This document shows, one piece after another, positions 1 through 5,817 of a DNA stretch of 13,831 nt; within the stretch, counting starts at the first letter, position 1; every line of letters begins with the position of its first letter. This DNA is from an uncultured Actinomycetes bacterium (GTDB taxonomy: Bacteria > Actinomycetota > Actinomycetes > Mycobacteriales > Mycobacteriaceae), in assembly GCA_903911165.1 (NCBI GenBank), contig CAIWCQ010000309.1, positions 1-13,831 on the forward strand, written 5' to 3'. The position numbers were made by a program, and so were the translations under genes. The notes under the pieces were generated by a model. The model made no database searches. It saw only the letters and a program-made list of their open reading frames with translations, and was not told the DNA's origin.

Positions 1-1
1 G

Positions 2-277
2 ATCATCCGCATCGAACAGCTTGCGCCGCTACCTAAGCGCCGATTGGCCGTCACTCTTGACGAGTACCCCAACATCCGCGAGTACTTCTGGGTGCAGGAG
101 GAGCCGGCAAACCAGGGCGCTTGGCCGACGTTCGGACTGAACCTGCCGGAGTTGCTGCCAGACAAGCTGACCGGCATCAAGCGGATCTCACGGCGCGCGA
201 TGTCGGCGCCGTCGTCAGGGTCATCGAAAGTGCACGCCGTCGAACAGCAGGAGATCCTCGACGAGGCGTTTGGCTGA
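2..277 (+). CDS. kgd: Kgd, multifunctional 2-oxoglutarate dehydrogenase E1 / decarboxylase, C-terminal end only
   Basis: Only the last 91 residues are present; the gene enters from the left edge in frame 2 and stops at TGA 275-277. The visible part is the C-terminal transketolase-like end of an E1 component. It shows EQLAPLP, a YPN followed by [12 protein letters not shown], then [23 protein letters not shown] and a final DEAFG, all hallmark motifs of 2-oxoglutarate dehydrogenase E1 C-termini. In mycobacteria this thiamine-diphosphate enzyme (SucA/Kgd) is fused to an E2-like domain and works in the TCA cycle, giving succinyl-CoA or succinic semialdehyde; that N-terminal part is outside the window. 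It converges on the small secreted-protein gene downstream, with a strong hairpin between them. The family call is very secure; nothing can be said about the full length. Confidence 0.95.
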   Translation: MIRIEQLAPLPKRRLAVTLDEYPNIREYFWVQEEPANQGAWPTFGLNLPELLPDKLTGIKRISRRAMSAPSSGSSKVHAVEQQEILDEAFG

Positions 278-312
278 CGCGCGGCCGCGCCGTCCGACTG
301 ACGCGCGAGCGT

Positions 313-334
313 GCGTGTCGGTACGCCGACACGC
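313..334. terminator. Hairpin between converging genes, probable bidirectional terminator
   Basis: A perfect 9-bp inverted repeat (GCGTGTCGG / CCGACACGC) encloses a TACG tetraloop, about 35 nt past the kgd stop. There is no T-tract, as is common for mycobacterial terminator hairpins. A second, weaker 6-bp inverted repeat (GTACGC / GCGTAC at 350-355 and 364-369) lies just before the stop of the opposing gene. The convergent context supports a terminator role; this is inference from structure and position. Confidence 0.5.
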
Positions 335-374
335 CGCGGGCAGCGAACAGTACGCGCACGCTGGCGTACGGACC

Positions 375-755
375 TCAGCCGAAGATCGGCAGCAGTGGTG
401 TGCCGTCACTGAGCGAATCGGCGACGTTGTCCACCGCCCTCGGGCACAGGAACGAAATGGCCGTGCCGGTGAACATCGTGCCCACCCCCAGGGGGCGGCC
501 GATGCCGTCGGCGACCTTGGCCGCGATGTCGACGGCGTCTTGGCCGCGATCGGCCAGGACCGGGCACAGCGCCCGGCTCACCTCACCGGCGTCGACCGGA
601 CTGAGATTGCCGTTACCGAGGCCGTCGAGGGCGGAAAGAACATCGTCGACGGTGTCGGCAACGTCGGTGGTGTCGGCGGCGGCGGGCGCGGCAAGCACGC
701 CGGCGAGGATCCCGAGGGCCGCTACCAGCAATCCAGTGGTGTGACGCAGTTTCAT
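375..755 (-). CDS. Small secreted DUF732-like protein
   Basis: A 126-residue protein. Residues 1-27 form a clear Sec signal peptide: a positive N-terminus (MKLRH), a hydrophobic core (about 8-22) and an APAAA-D cleavage site. The mature part of about 99 residues has exactly two cysteines (C64 in ALCP, C104 in FLCP), probably a disulfide pair. Spacing and the final AISFLCP motif resemble the mycobacterial DUF732 family of small secreted proteins, whose function is unknown. The ATG at 755 has a purine stretch (AAAGG) only 2 nt upstream, and a TACGAT -10-like hexamer 9 nt before the ATG, so a very short leader is possible. It is transcribed away from the SDR gene and converges on kgd. The secretion call is firm; the family call is moderate. 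Confidence 0.8.
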   Translation of the reverse strand: MKLRHTTGLLVAALGILAGVLAAPAAADTTDVADTVDDVLSALDGLGNGNLSPVDAGEVSRALCPVLADRGQDAVDIAAKVADGIGRPLGVGTMFTGTAISFLCPRAVDNVADSLSDGTPLLPIFG

Positions 756-808
756 GACCTTTCAATCGTAGGGCGATCCGCGGGCGTTACGGGCCGGAAC
801 GCCCTTGC

Positions 809-814
809 TACCCT
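809..814 (+). promoter_or_regulatory. Candidate -10 element for the SDR gene
   Basis: TACCCT fits the mycobacterial TANNNT -10 pattern and sits 30 nt before the SDR start codon. A weak -35-like TTACGG lies 16 nt upstream at 787-792. A good Shine-Dalgarno (AGGGGG) follows at a 6-nt spacing from ATG 845. This is pattern matching only. Confidence 0.3.
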
Positions 815-844
815 GACCCAGACTCGACAACCAGGGGGAACGCA

Positions 845-1675
845 ATGCAGGGATTTGCCGGCAAAGTGGCGGTCGTGACCGGGGCGGGTTCCGGTATTGG
901 TCAGGCCCTGGCCCTTGAGCTGGGTCGATCCGGCGCCTCGGTCGCCATCAGCGACGTCGACACCGAGGGCCTGGCGGTCACCGAGGCACGTCTGAAATCG
1001 GTCGGGGCGCCGGTCAGGGCCGACCGGCTCGACGTCACCGAACGGGAAGCGCTTGCGATCTACGCCGACGAGGTGAAGGACCAGTTCGGCAAGGTGAACC
1101 AGATCTACAACAATGCCGGCATCGCCTTCAGTGGCGACGTGGAGATCACGCCGTTCAAAGACATCGAGCGCATCATGGACGTCGACTACTGGGGCGTGGT
1201 CAACGGCACCAAGGCCTTCCTGCCACACCTGATCGCCTCCGGCGACGGCCATGTCATCAATATCTCCAGCATTTTCGGACTGTTCTCGGTGCCCGGCCAG
1301 GCCGCCTACAACTCCGCGAAGTTCGCGGTTCGCGGATTCAGCGAGGCACTGCGGCAGGAAATGATCCTGGCCCACCATCCGGTCGCGGTGACCACCGTGC
1401 ACCCCGGTGGCATCAAGACCGCCATCGCCCGCAACGCTACCGCCGCCGAGGGCTTGGATTCCGCGTCGATGGCCGAGTGGTTCGACTCAAAGATGGCCCA
1501 CACCTCCCCGGAGAAGGCCGCGCAGATCATCCTCGAGGCGGTGGCCAAGAAGAAGGCACGCGTGCTCGTAGGCGCCGATGCCAAGGTCCTCGACATCGTG
1601 GTACGAGCCACCGGGTCGGGTTATCAGCGGATTGTGACCACACTGGCAGCCCGGTTCATGCCCACGATGCGCTGA
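845..1675 (+). CDS. Short-chain dehydrogenase/reductase (Rv1245c-like)
   Basis: A 276-residue classical SDR, a cytosolic NAD(P)(H)-dependent oxidoreductase with one Rossmann domain. The cofactor-binding motif TGAGSGIG is at residues 12-19, the structural NNAG at 89-92, the catalytic serine in INISSIFG (141/142), and the catalytic YNSAK at Tyr155/Lys159. An aspartate-rich stretch after beta-2 (SDVDTEG, from 36) suggests a preference for NAD(H) over NADP(H); that is inference. The start is supported by AGGGGG six nt upstream of ATG 845. Position between kgd and lpqZ and length match Rv1245c of M. tuberculosis. The substrate is unknown. The gene is followed immediately, at the base after its stop codon, by a 15-bp tandem repeat. 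Confidence 0.93.
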   Translation: MQGFAGKVAVVTGAGSGIGQALALELGRSGASVAISDVDTEGLAVTEARLKSVGAPVRADRLDVTEREALAIYADEVKDQFGKVNQIYNNAGIAFSGDVEITPFKDIERIMDVDYWGVVNGTKAFLPHLIASGDGHVINISSIFGLFSVPGQAAYNSAKFAVRGFSEALRQEMILAHHPVAVTTVHPGGIKTAIARNATAAEGLDSASMAEWFDSKMAHTSPEKAAQIILEAVAKKKARVLVGADAKVLDIVVRATGSGYQRIVTTLAARFMPTMR

Positions 1676-1750
1676 TTCCCCCAGAGCGCGTTGCCCCAGA
1701 ACACGTTGCCCCAGAACACATTCCCCCAGAACACATTCCCCCAGAACACG
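1676..1750. repeat. Five-copy 15-bp tandem repeat between SDR and lpqZ
   Basis: Five contiguous 15-bp units of the type TTCCCCCAGAACACA (1676-1690, 1691-1705, 1706-1720, 1721-1735, 1736-1750). The array begins at the base following the SDR stop codon and ends 8 bp before the lpqZ stop codon. Units differ at TTC/TTG and ACA/ACG; the first is most diverged (AGCGCG). Because the period is a multiple of three, all units keep one reading frame on each strand: on the plus strand FPQNT/LPQNT, on the minus strand VFWGN in the frame of lpqZ after its stop. A VNTR-like array in a convergent 3' region is the simplest reading. Confidence 0.9.
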
Positions 1751-1758
1751 CCGAACGT

Positions 1759-2625
1759 TCAGCGCCCCAGAGGGTTGGCGGTCAGCCAGGCCTCGGCCAC
1801 CGACCGGGGATCGACACCCGTCTCAACCTCGTCGCGCATCGCGATCAGCGCAGCCGTGTCGAGAACACCCGCGATCTCGTTGATCGCCCGCAACTGCATC
1901 TGATTGAGTTCGTTGCGCCTGAACAGCGCGACGACATTCTGGGCCATCACCAGGGTGGGCTTGCGGTCGACGAGCACCACGACACCGTCGGGAACGCCGG
2001 TGTCGGCGGTCGTGGTCCACGCCGCGGTGACGGCACCGGATCGCAGCGCGCCGAACAGCATCGCCGCAGTGCCGAATTGGCGCGCCGGAACGAGGGCACA
2101 GTCCCCGACTCGCTCCGGCGTCACACTGCCGGCCTCCGACCCGACGCTCACCCGGGCACAGTCCGCCACCAGTGCCGTCAGATCGCGACTTCCCCATCTC
2201 GCTGCCGTCGCCGCGGTGACGGCCAGCGCAGGCTTGTCTTCGGCGGCGACCGCATAATCACCGGCGGCCACCCCCTCGGGCAGTGCGCCGACCATCGCCC
2301 GGTACACCTGCGCGGCGGAACGGGCGGTCGAACCGGGTGCAAACCGTTCCAGCAACCGGCCGGTGAATCCCGGCACGACGCCGAGGGTTCCACCGTCAAG
2401 TCCGGCCACCGGGTCTGCGGAGGTTTCCACTACGGCGGCGGTGCCGTAATAGCGCAACCCGGCGGCATAGATGTTGGCCAGCAGGGTGATCGTCGGGTCG
2501 CTGGTCGCGCCCACGGTCAGGACGGCTGCCGGTGCGGGCGTGCCGCAACCAGCCACCGGTGCAGTCAGCACAGTCAACGCAGCCAGTGCGGCCGCCACTG
2601 ACCGGCGACGCGCTATCGGCCTCAT
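1759..2625 (-). CDS. lpqZ: LpqZ, OpuAC-type glycine-betaine/choline-like substrate-binding lipoprotein
   Basis: 288 residues from ATG 2625; a GTG at 2640 would add five residues. The ATG is preferred because it gives a compact lipoprotein signal peptide beginning MRPIARRR, a hydrophobic stretch at 10-25 and the lipobox VAGC with Cys27, the predicted lipidation site. GAGGAG lies upstream, though at a long spacing. The mature part resembles quaternary-amine ABC substrate-binding proteins (OpuAC/ProX type): VGATSDP-ITLLANIYAAGLRYYG at its start and PTLVMAQNVVALFRRNEL near its end. It should be anchored outside the membrane and bind a small solute, but no permease or ATPase gene is adjacent, so the partner is unknown. 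Placement beside mdh and the SDR matches Rv1244. The alternative GTG overlaps the stop of the malic-enzyme remnant (GTGA). Confidence 0.85.
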   Translation of the reverse strand: MRPIARRRSVAAALAALTVLTAPVAGCGTPAPAAVLTVGATSDPTITLLANIYAAGLRYYGTAAVVETSADPVAGLDGGTLGVVPGFTGRLLERFAPGSTARSAAQVYRAMVGALPEGVAAGDYAVAAEDKPALAVTAATAARWGSRDLTALVADCARVSVGSEAGSVTPERVGDCALVPARQFGTAAMLFGALRSGAVTAAWTTTADTGVPDGVVVLVDRKPTLVMAQNVVALFRRNELNQMQLRAINEIAGVLDTAALIAMRDEVETGVDPRSVAEAWLTANPLGR

Positions 2626-2636
2626 CGCCGAACCGC

Positions 2637-2798
2637 TCACTCCTCGCCGGCGGCCGCGGCCACCGCGGGCCCGACCCGTGGGTCCAGCGGGCTCGGAACG
2701 ATATGGTCCGCCGCCAAGACGATGGGGATCGAGTCCAGGTCACCGAAAGCCTTGAACAGCGCGATCTTTCCCGCGCTGACAGTCATCCCGTCGATCAT
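2637..2798 (-). pseudogene. Malic-enzyme remnant with a large internal deletion
   Basis: A 53-codon open frame lies between mdh and lpqZ. Its middle (AGKIALFKAFGDLDSIPIVL) resembles the conserved N-terminal-domain segment of malic enzymes, usually near MEGKA-LFK-F-VDAVPIVL. The part that follows directly (HIVPSPLDPRVGPAVAAAA) resembles the extreme C-terminus of bacterial malic enzymes. Several hundred residues that normally separate these blocks, including the NAD(P)-binding domain, are absent, so the frame appears to be an in-frame internal deletion of a malic-enzyme gene (malate to pyruvate plus CO2) once adjacent to mdh. It starts 11 bp after the mdh stop and its TGA overlaps a possible lpqZ GTG. 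It cannot be a catalytically complete enzyme. A short unrelated ORF is the alternative. Confidence 0.6.
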
Positions 2799-2809
2799 CG
2801 CCGGCGCGC

Positions 2810-3799
2810 TCAGATCATGCCGAGTGCGGTGACCGCGTCGCGTTCGTCGGCCAATTCGGCGGTGGAGGCATCGATGCGGCTCCGGGAGAACTCGTCGATC
2901 GTGAGGCCTTCGACGATCGACCAGTTGCCGTCCCTGGTGGTTACCGGGAATGACGAGATCAATCCCTCCGGCACACCGTAGGAGCCGTCGGATACGACCG
3001 CCATCGACACCCAGTCACCGGCAGGCGTGCCGAGCAGCCAGTCCCGCGCGGCATCGATCGTCGCCGAGGCGGCCGAGGCGGCAGAGGAGGCTCCGCGTGC
3101 ATCGATGATCGCCGCGCCGCGCTTGGCGACGGTGGGAATGAAGTAGTCCTGCACCCAGGCCTGATCGTTGACCACTGCGGCTGCGTTCTTCCCGCCGACC
3201 TCGGCGTGGAACAAATCCGGATACTGGGTGGCCGAGTGATTGCCCCAGATCGTCATCTTCTTGACGTCGGTGACCGCCGCGCCGGTCTTGCGGGCCAGCT
3301 GCGAGATCGCCCGGTTGTGATCGAGGCGGGTCAGTGCCGAGAACCGTTCCCGCGGAATAGCCGAGGCATTCGTCATGGCGATCAAGGCGTTGGTGTTGGC
3401 CGGGTTGCCGGTCACTCCGACGCGGATATCGTCAGCGGCGACCTCACCCAGCGCCTTGCCCTGGGCGGTGAAGATCGCGCCGTTGGCCTCCAGCAGGTCC
3501 CCGCGTTCCATGCCCGGGCCGCGCGGGCGAGCGCCGACCAGCAGGGCCAGGTTCACGCCGTCGAAGATCTTGGTCGGATCGGCACCGATCTCCACGCCGG
3601 CCAGCGACCCGAACGCGCAATCGTCGAGCTCCATCACCACACCCTCGAGCGCCTTCAGGGCGGGTTCGATCTCGAGCAGTCGCAACTCGATCGGACGGTC
3701 GGCGCCGAGCAGAGCACCGCTCGCCAGCCGGAACAGCAGGCTGTAGCTGATCTGACCGGCGGCGCCGGTGACGGCGACTTTGAAGGGCGCTGTGCGCAC
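2810..3799 (-). CDS. mdh: Malate dehydrogenase (NAD-dependent, cytosolic type)
   Basis: 329 residues, the usual length for actinobacterial Mdh (TCA cycle: malate + NAD+ to oxaloacetate + NADH). Motifs in order: the nucleotide-binding [19 protein letters not shown] at 10-28, [13 protein letters not shown] (mobile-loop substrate arginines), [21 protein letters not shown] with the Asp/Arg pair, and the catalytic-histidine motif [12 protein letters not shown]. The C-terminus is intact. The start is GTG 3799, chosen because AAGGAG lies 7 nt upstream. It diverges from corA across a 230-bp spacer. In the minus direction it is followed at once by the malic-enzyme remnant and lpqZ, which suggests an ancestral malate-metabolism pair. 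A TAGATT hexamer (3853-3858, minus) could be its -10. Confidence 0.97.
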   Translation of the reverse strand: MRTAPFKVAVTGAAGQISYSLLFRLASGALLGADRPIELRLLEIEPALKALEGVVMELDDCAFGSLAGVEIGADPTKIFDGVNLALLVGARPRGPGMERGDLLEANGAIFTAQGKALGEVAADDIRVGVTGNPANTNALIAMTNASAIPRERFSALTRLDHNRAISQLARKTGAAVTDVKKMTIWGNHSATQYPDLFHAEVGGKNAAAVVNDQAWVQDYFIPTVAKRGAAIIDARGASSAASAASATIDAARDWLLGTPAGDWVSMAVVSDGSYGVPEGLISSFPVTTRDGNWSIVEGLTIDEFSRSRIDASTAELADERDAVTALGMI

Positions 3800-3852
3800 G
3801 GGAGTGCTCCTTGCTGGGGGCCGGGCTGGAAACGGGGAAAGCTGCGCCCAAA

Positions 3853-3858
3853 AATCTA
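3853..3858 (-). promoter_or_regulatory. Candidate -10 element for mdh
   Basis: On the minus strand TAGATT fits the TANNNT pattern and lies 53 nt upstream of GTG 3799. No convincing -35 was found. The surrounding spacer 3800-4029 contains no gene; its main structure is the hairpin at 3891-3927. Confidence 0.25.
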
Positions 3859-3890
3859 GCGCACCCCGTCCGACCGGGAATCTCCGGTCC

Positions 3891-3927
3891 GGTGGGCTCG
3901 GGGCCGGTAGCCGGCTCCGGGCCCACC
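3891..3927 (+). repeat. Long 17-bp hairpin in the mdh/corA divergent spacer
   Basis: The left arm 3891-3907 and right arm 3911-3927 pair over all 17 positions around a 3-nt TAG loop. Fifteen pairs are Watson-Crick and two are G-T. In a plus-strand RNA those two would be G-U wobbles, in a minus-strand RNA A-C mismatches, so the fold is better as plus-strand RNA. It lies between the candidate -10 elements of mdh and corA. It could be a protein-binding or cruciform-forming palindrome, a dispersed palindromic element, or part of a longer corA leader. There is no T-tract after it. Confidence 0.6.
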
Positions 3928-3973
3928 CGGCCGCTGAGTCCCAGCTATACCTGAGCTAGTTCGGACGAGCGCG

Positions 3974-3979
3974 TAACAT
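3974..3979 (+). promoter_or_regulatory. Candidate -10 element for corA
   Basis: TAACAT matches the mycobacterial -10 consensus well and lies 50 nt before corA ATG 4030, predicting a leader of about 44 nt. No clear -35 is seen at 16-18 nt spacing. Confidence 0.35.
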
Positions 3980-4029
3980 CACCGACGACCCGAGACCGGG
4001 GCCCTAACAGTGGCGGGGAGGACGTTGCC

Positions 4030-5127
4030 ATGGCGCAGTTTCAAACTCGCCCACCGATACTTCTCGAAGTGAATCTGATTCACAATCCTGACCCCGAGCC
4101 GGACGCCGCGACGGTGTCGGAGACCGTGGTCGACTGCGCGGTGTATTGCGACGGCGAGCGTCTGCCCGGTACCTACACCCACCAGACTGCGCTGGCCGAG
4201 GTGCGCAAACTCGAACAGGGTGGCCTGCGGCCCTTCGTCTGGATCGGGCTGCACGAACCGGACGCCGAACAGATGCAATCGGTCGCGGAGGTTTATGGCC
4301 TTCACCCGCTGTCGGTGGAGGACGCGGTTAACGCCCACCAGCGGCCCAAGGTTGAACGCTACGACGACATCCTGTTCCTGGTCCTCAAGACGGTGAAGTA
4401 CGTGCCGCACGAATCGATGGCACTGGCCCGCGAAATCGTTGAGACCGGCGAGATCATGGTGTTCATCGGACCCGACTTCGCCGTCACGGTCCGGCACGGA
4501 GACCACACCGGGCTCGCGGTGGTTCGCCGGCAACTCGAGGAGAACCCCGACCGTCTCAAACTCGGTCCGCCCGCGGTGATGCACGCTATCGCCGACCACG
4601 TCGTCGACTCTTACCAATCGGTTTCCGAAGCGATGGAGGCCGACGTCGACGCCATCGAGGAGGAGACCTTCTCGCCTGGGCGCAGAACCGACATCGAACC
4701 CATCTATCTGCTCAAGCGTGAAGTAGTGGAACTGCGCAGAGCGGTCTGGCCCCTGACCGATGCGCTGGCGAGAATGCAGACCGACTATCAAGACCTGCTG
4801 CCCAAGGAAATCCGGCGCTACATGCGCGACGTCGCCGACCACCAGACGATAGCGGCCGATCTCATCGCCAGCCACGACGAGATGCTGACCTCGCTGGTGC
4901 ACGCCGCGCTGGCCCGCGTCGAACTCCAACAGAACCTCGACGTGCGCAAGATCTCGGCGTGGGTGGCGATCGCCGCCGTTCCGACCATGATCGCGGGAAT
5001 CTACGGGATGAACTTCGAGAACATGCCGGAGTTGGCGTGGCAGTGGGGATATCCGGCGGTACTACTGCTGATGGCGACGGTGTGCGGAAGCCTGTATTTC
5101 ACCTTCCGGCGCAACCACTGGCTGTAG
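4030..5127 (+). CDS. corA: CorA magnesium/cobalt transport protein
   Basis: 365 residues, almost the length of M. tuberculosis CorA (Rv1239c). The N-terminal about 290 residues form the acidic cytoplasmic funnel domain, with stretches such as EAMEADVDAIEEETF and the long stalk helix that includes RVELQQNLDVRKISAWVA. At the C-terminus are two transmembrane helices (about 307-325 and 336-358) with the CorA selectivity signature YGMN (GMN at 326-328) at the end of the first, and a basic tail RRNHWL. It works as a pentameric inner-membrane channel for Mg2+ and Co2+, gated by cytoplasmic Mg2+. ATG 4030 is backed by GGGGAGGA 7 nt upstream. It diverges from mdh and converges on the SUFU-family gene, sharing a terminator-like hairpin with it. 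Confidence 0.97.
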   Translation: MAQFQTRPPILLEVNLIHNPDPEPDAATVSETVVDCAVYCDGERLPGTYTHQTALAEVRKLEQGGLRPFVWIGLHEPDAEQMQSVAEVYGLHPLSVEDAVNAHQRPKVERYDDILFLVLKTVKYVPHESMALAREIVETGEIMVFIGPDFAVTVRHGDHTGLAVVRRQLEENPDRLKLGPPAVMHAIADHVVDSYQSVSEAMEADVDAIEEETFSPGRRTDIEPIYLLKREVVELRRAVWPLTDALARMQTDYQDLLPKEIRRYMRDVADHQTIAADLIASHDEMLTSLVHAALARVELQQNLDVRKISAWVAIAAVPTMIAGIYGMNFENMPELAWQWGYPAVLLLMATVCGSLYFTFRRNHWL

Positions 5128-5148
5128 CGGTTCGGGGTCGACCGCTAC
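5124..5148. terminator. Hairpin holding both converging stop codons (corA and SUFU gene)
   Basis: A perfect 8-bp inverted repeat (GTAGCGGT / ACCGCTAC) with a 9-nt loop. The corA stop (TAG 5125-5127) is in the left arm and the stop of the opposing gene (TAG, 5147-5145) is in the right arm, so each mRNA ends translation at the foot of the same stem. There is no T-tract. A compact bidirectional terminator is the likeliest role. Confidence 0.5.
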
Positions 5149-5753
5149 TGCGGCGACGACGCTGGCCTCCGCGGATCGAGCACGTCGACGCGATCGTCGG
5201 CCCACGCCTGACGCAGTGCCTCAGCACCTTTGAGCCGAACCCAGGCCGCCTCGGTCTGGGTGATCGGCACCGCGGAAAGGAAGCGAACCGGATCGCGCGG
5301 CGGCCCCAGTGGCAATTCGGGAATCTCCGAAAGACCCAGTAGCACAGCGGTGAACGGCGCGCCGTCCCACAGTGGGCCGGACAGGTCCACCAGCGCACCG
5401 GCGTCCAGCACCACCCCATCGACCGCCGGCGTCGCGGCCAACACCGCCAGGCTGCGGGCCAGACCGGCCCCCGGAGCTCCGGCCCGCAGGCTTAGCGCAA
5501 TCTCCGCTCGCGGGCCACGGATCGGATCGGTTACCGCCGCCGAACCGTCGGCCATCGGATAGCGCGAGCACCCCACGGTCACATAGTGGAACAGGCTCTC
5601 CGATCCGACGCGGAGGTCGGGGCCGAATCGCAGCACATCGATGCGCTCGACGCCGAGGAAGGTGACGTTGGCACCGTCAGGTTCGGTGTCAATGCCAGCA
5701 GATTCGAAATGCTTGCGCAGGTGATCTCGCACCGCGGCGGGCAAATCGTTCAC
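5145..5753 (-). CDS. Suppressor-of-fused (SUFU) domain family protein
   Basis: 202 residues from GTG 5753. The profile is that of bacterial SUFU-domain proteins: LFHYVTVGCSRYPM then RAEIALSLR (two conserved beta strands), a WDG-PFTAVLL region, FLSAVPITQTEAAWVRLKGAEALRQAW and a terminal VDVLDPRR. No signal peptide or membrane helix. Bacterial SUFU proteins have no settled role; several are thought to act as partner or immunity-like proteins, which is not shown here. It is the last gene of the lpqY-sugABC strand and ends 17 bp from corA. Its start codon lies in the last copy of a 17-bp tandem repeat; without the three extra copies it would start 13 nt after the sugC stop. There is no good Shine-Dalgarno, so translation may rely on coupling. 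An internal GTG at codon 8 is a weaker alternative start. Confidence 0.75.
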   Translation of the reverse strand: MNDLPAAVRDHLRKHFESAGIDTEPDGANVTFLGVERIDVLRFGPDLRVGSESLFHYVTVGCSRYPMADGSAAVTDPIRGPRAEIALSLRAGAPGAGLARSLAVLAATPAVDGVVLDAGALVDLSGPLWDGAPFTAVLLGLSEIPELPLGPPRDPVRFLSAVPITQTEAAWVRLKGAEALRQAWADDRVDVLDPRRPASSPQ

Positions 5754-5812
5754 TGGGGCAAATCGTTCACTGGGGCAAATCGTTCACTGGGGCAAATCGT
5801 TCACTGGGGCAA
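5741..5812 (-). repeat. Perfect 17-bp tandem repeat (four copies plus a partial) at the SUFU gene start
   Basis: Plus-strand unit GCAAATCGTTCACTGGG occurs perfectly at 5741-5757, 5758-5774, 5775-5791 and 5792-5808, followed by a 4-nt partial copy. On the minus strand each unit carries GTGAACGATTTGCC. The GTG closest to the gene (5753) is its start; three more lie at 5770, 5787 and 5804. Because 17 is not a multiple of three, each upstream GTG opens a 6-codon frame (MNDLPQ) whose TGA overlaps the next GTG (GTGA). Absence of any mismatch between copies points to recent or ongoing slippage. Confidence 0.95.
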
Positions 5813-5817
5813 CTCGG

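Noticed and set aside
270..878. Long plus-strand frame across 270-878, and a similar one across 121-744
   Set aside because: Both are shadows of the kgd end and the minus-strand secreted protein, low-complexity and Arg/Ala/Gly-rich, with no motif or start signal.
1477..2601. 374-codon plus-strand frame running through the SDR end, the 15-bp repeat and lpqZ
   Set aside because: Length comes from high GC content; the product is a Gly/Arg/His-rich shadow. The repeat is better explained as a non-coding tandem array.
3800..4029. M-box or other known Mg2+ riboswitch ahead of corA
   Set aside because: No recognisable M-box core was seen; the only clear structure is one hairpin, upstream of the likely corA promoter.
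3979..4929. 316-codon minus-strand frame opposite corA
   Set aside because: Its His/Val/Asp/Arg-rich composition is typical of the antisense of a high-GC gene, and CorA on the other strand is certain.
5741..5808. CRISPR array
   Set aside because: Units of 17 bp are directly abutting with no spacers and there are no cas genes; it is a simple tandem repeat.
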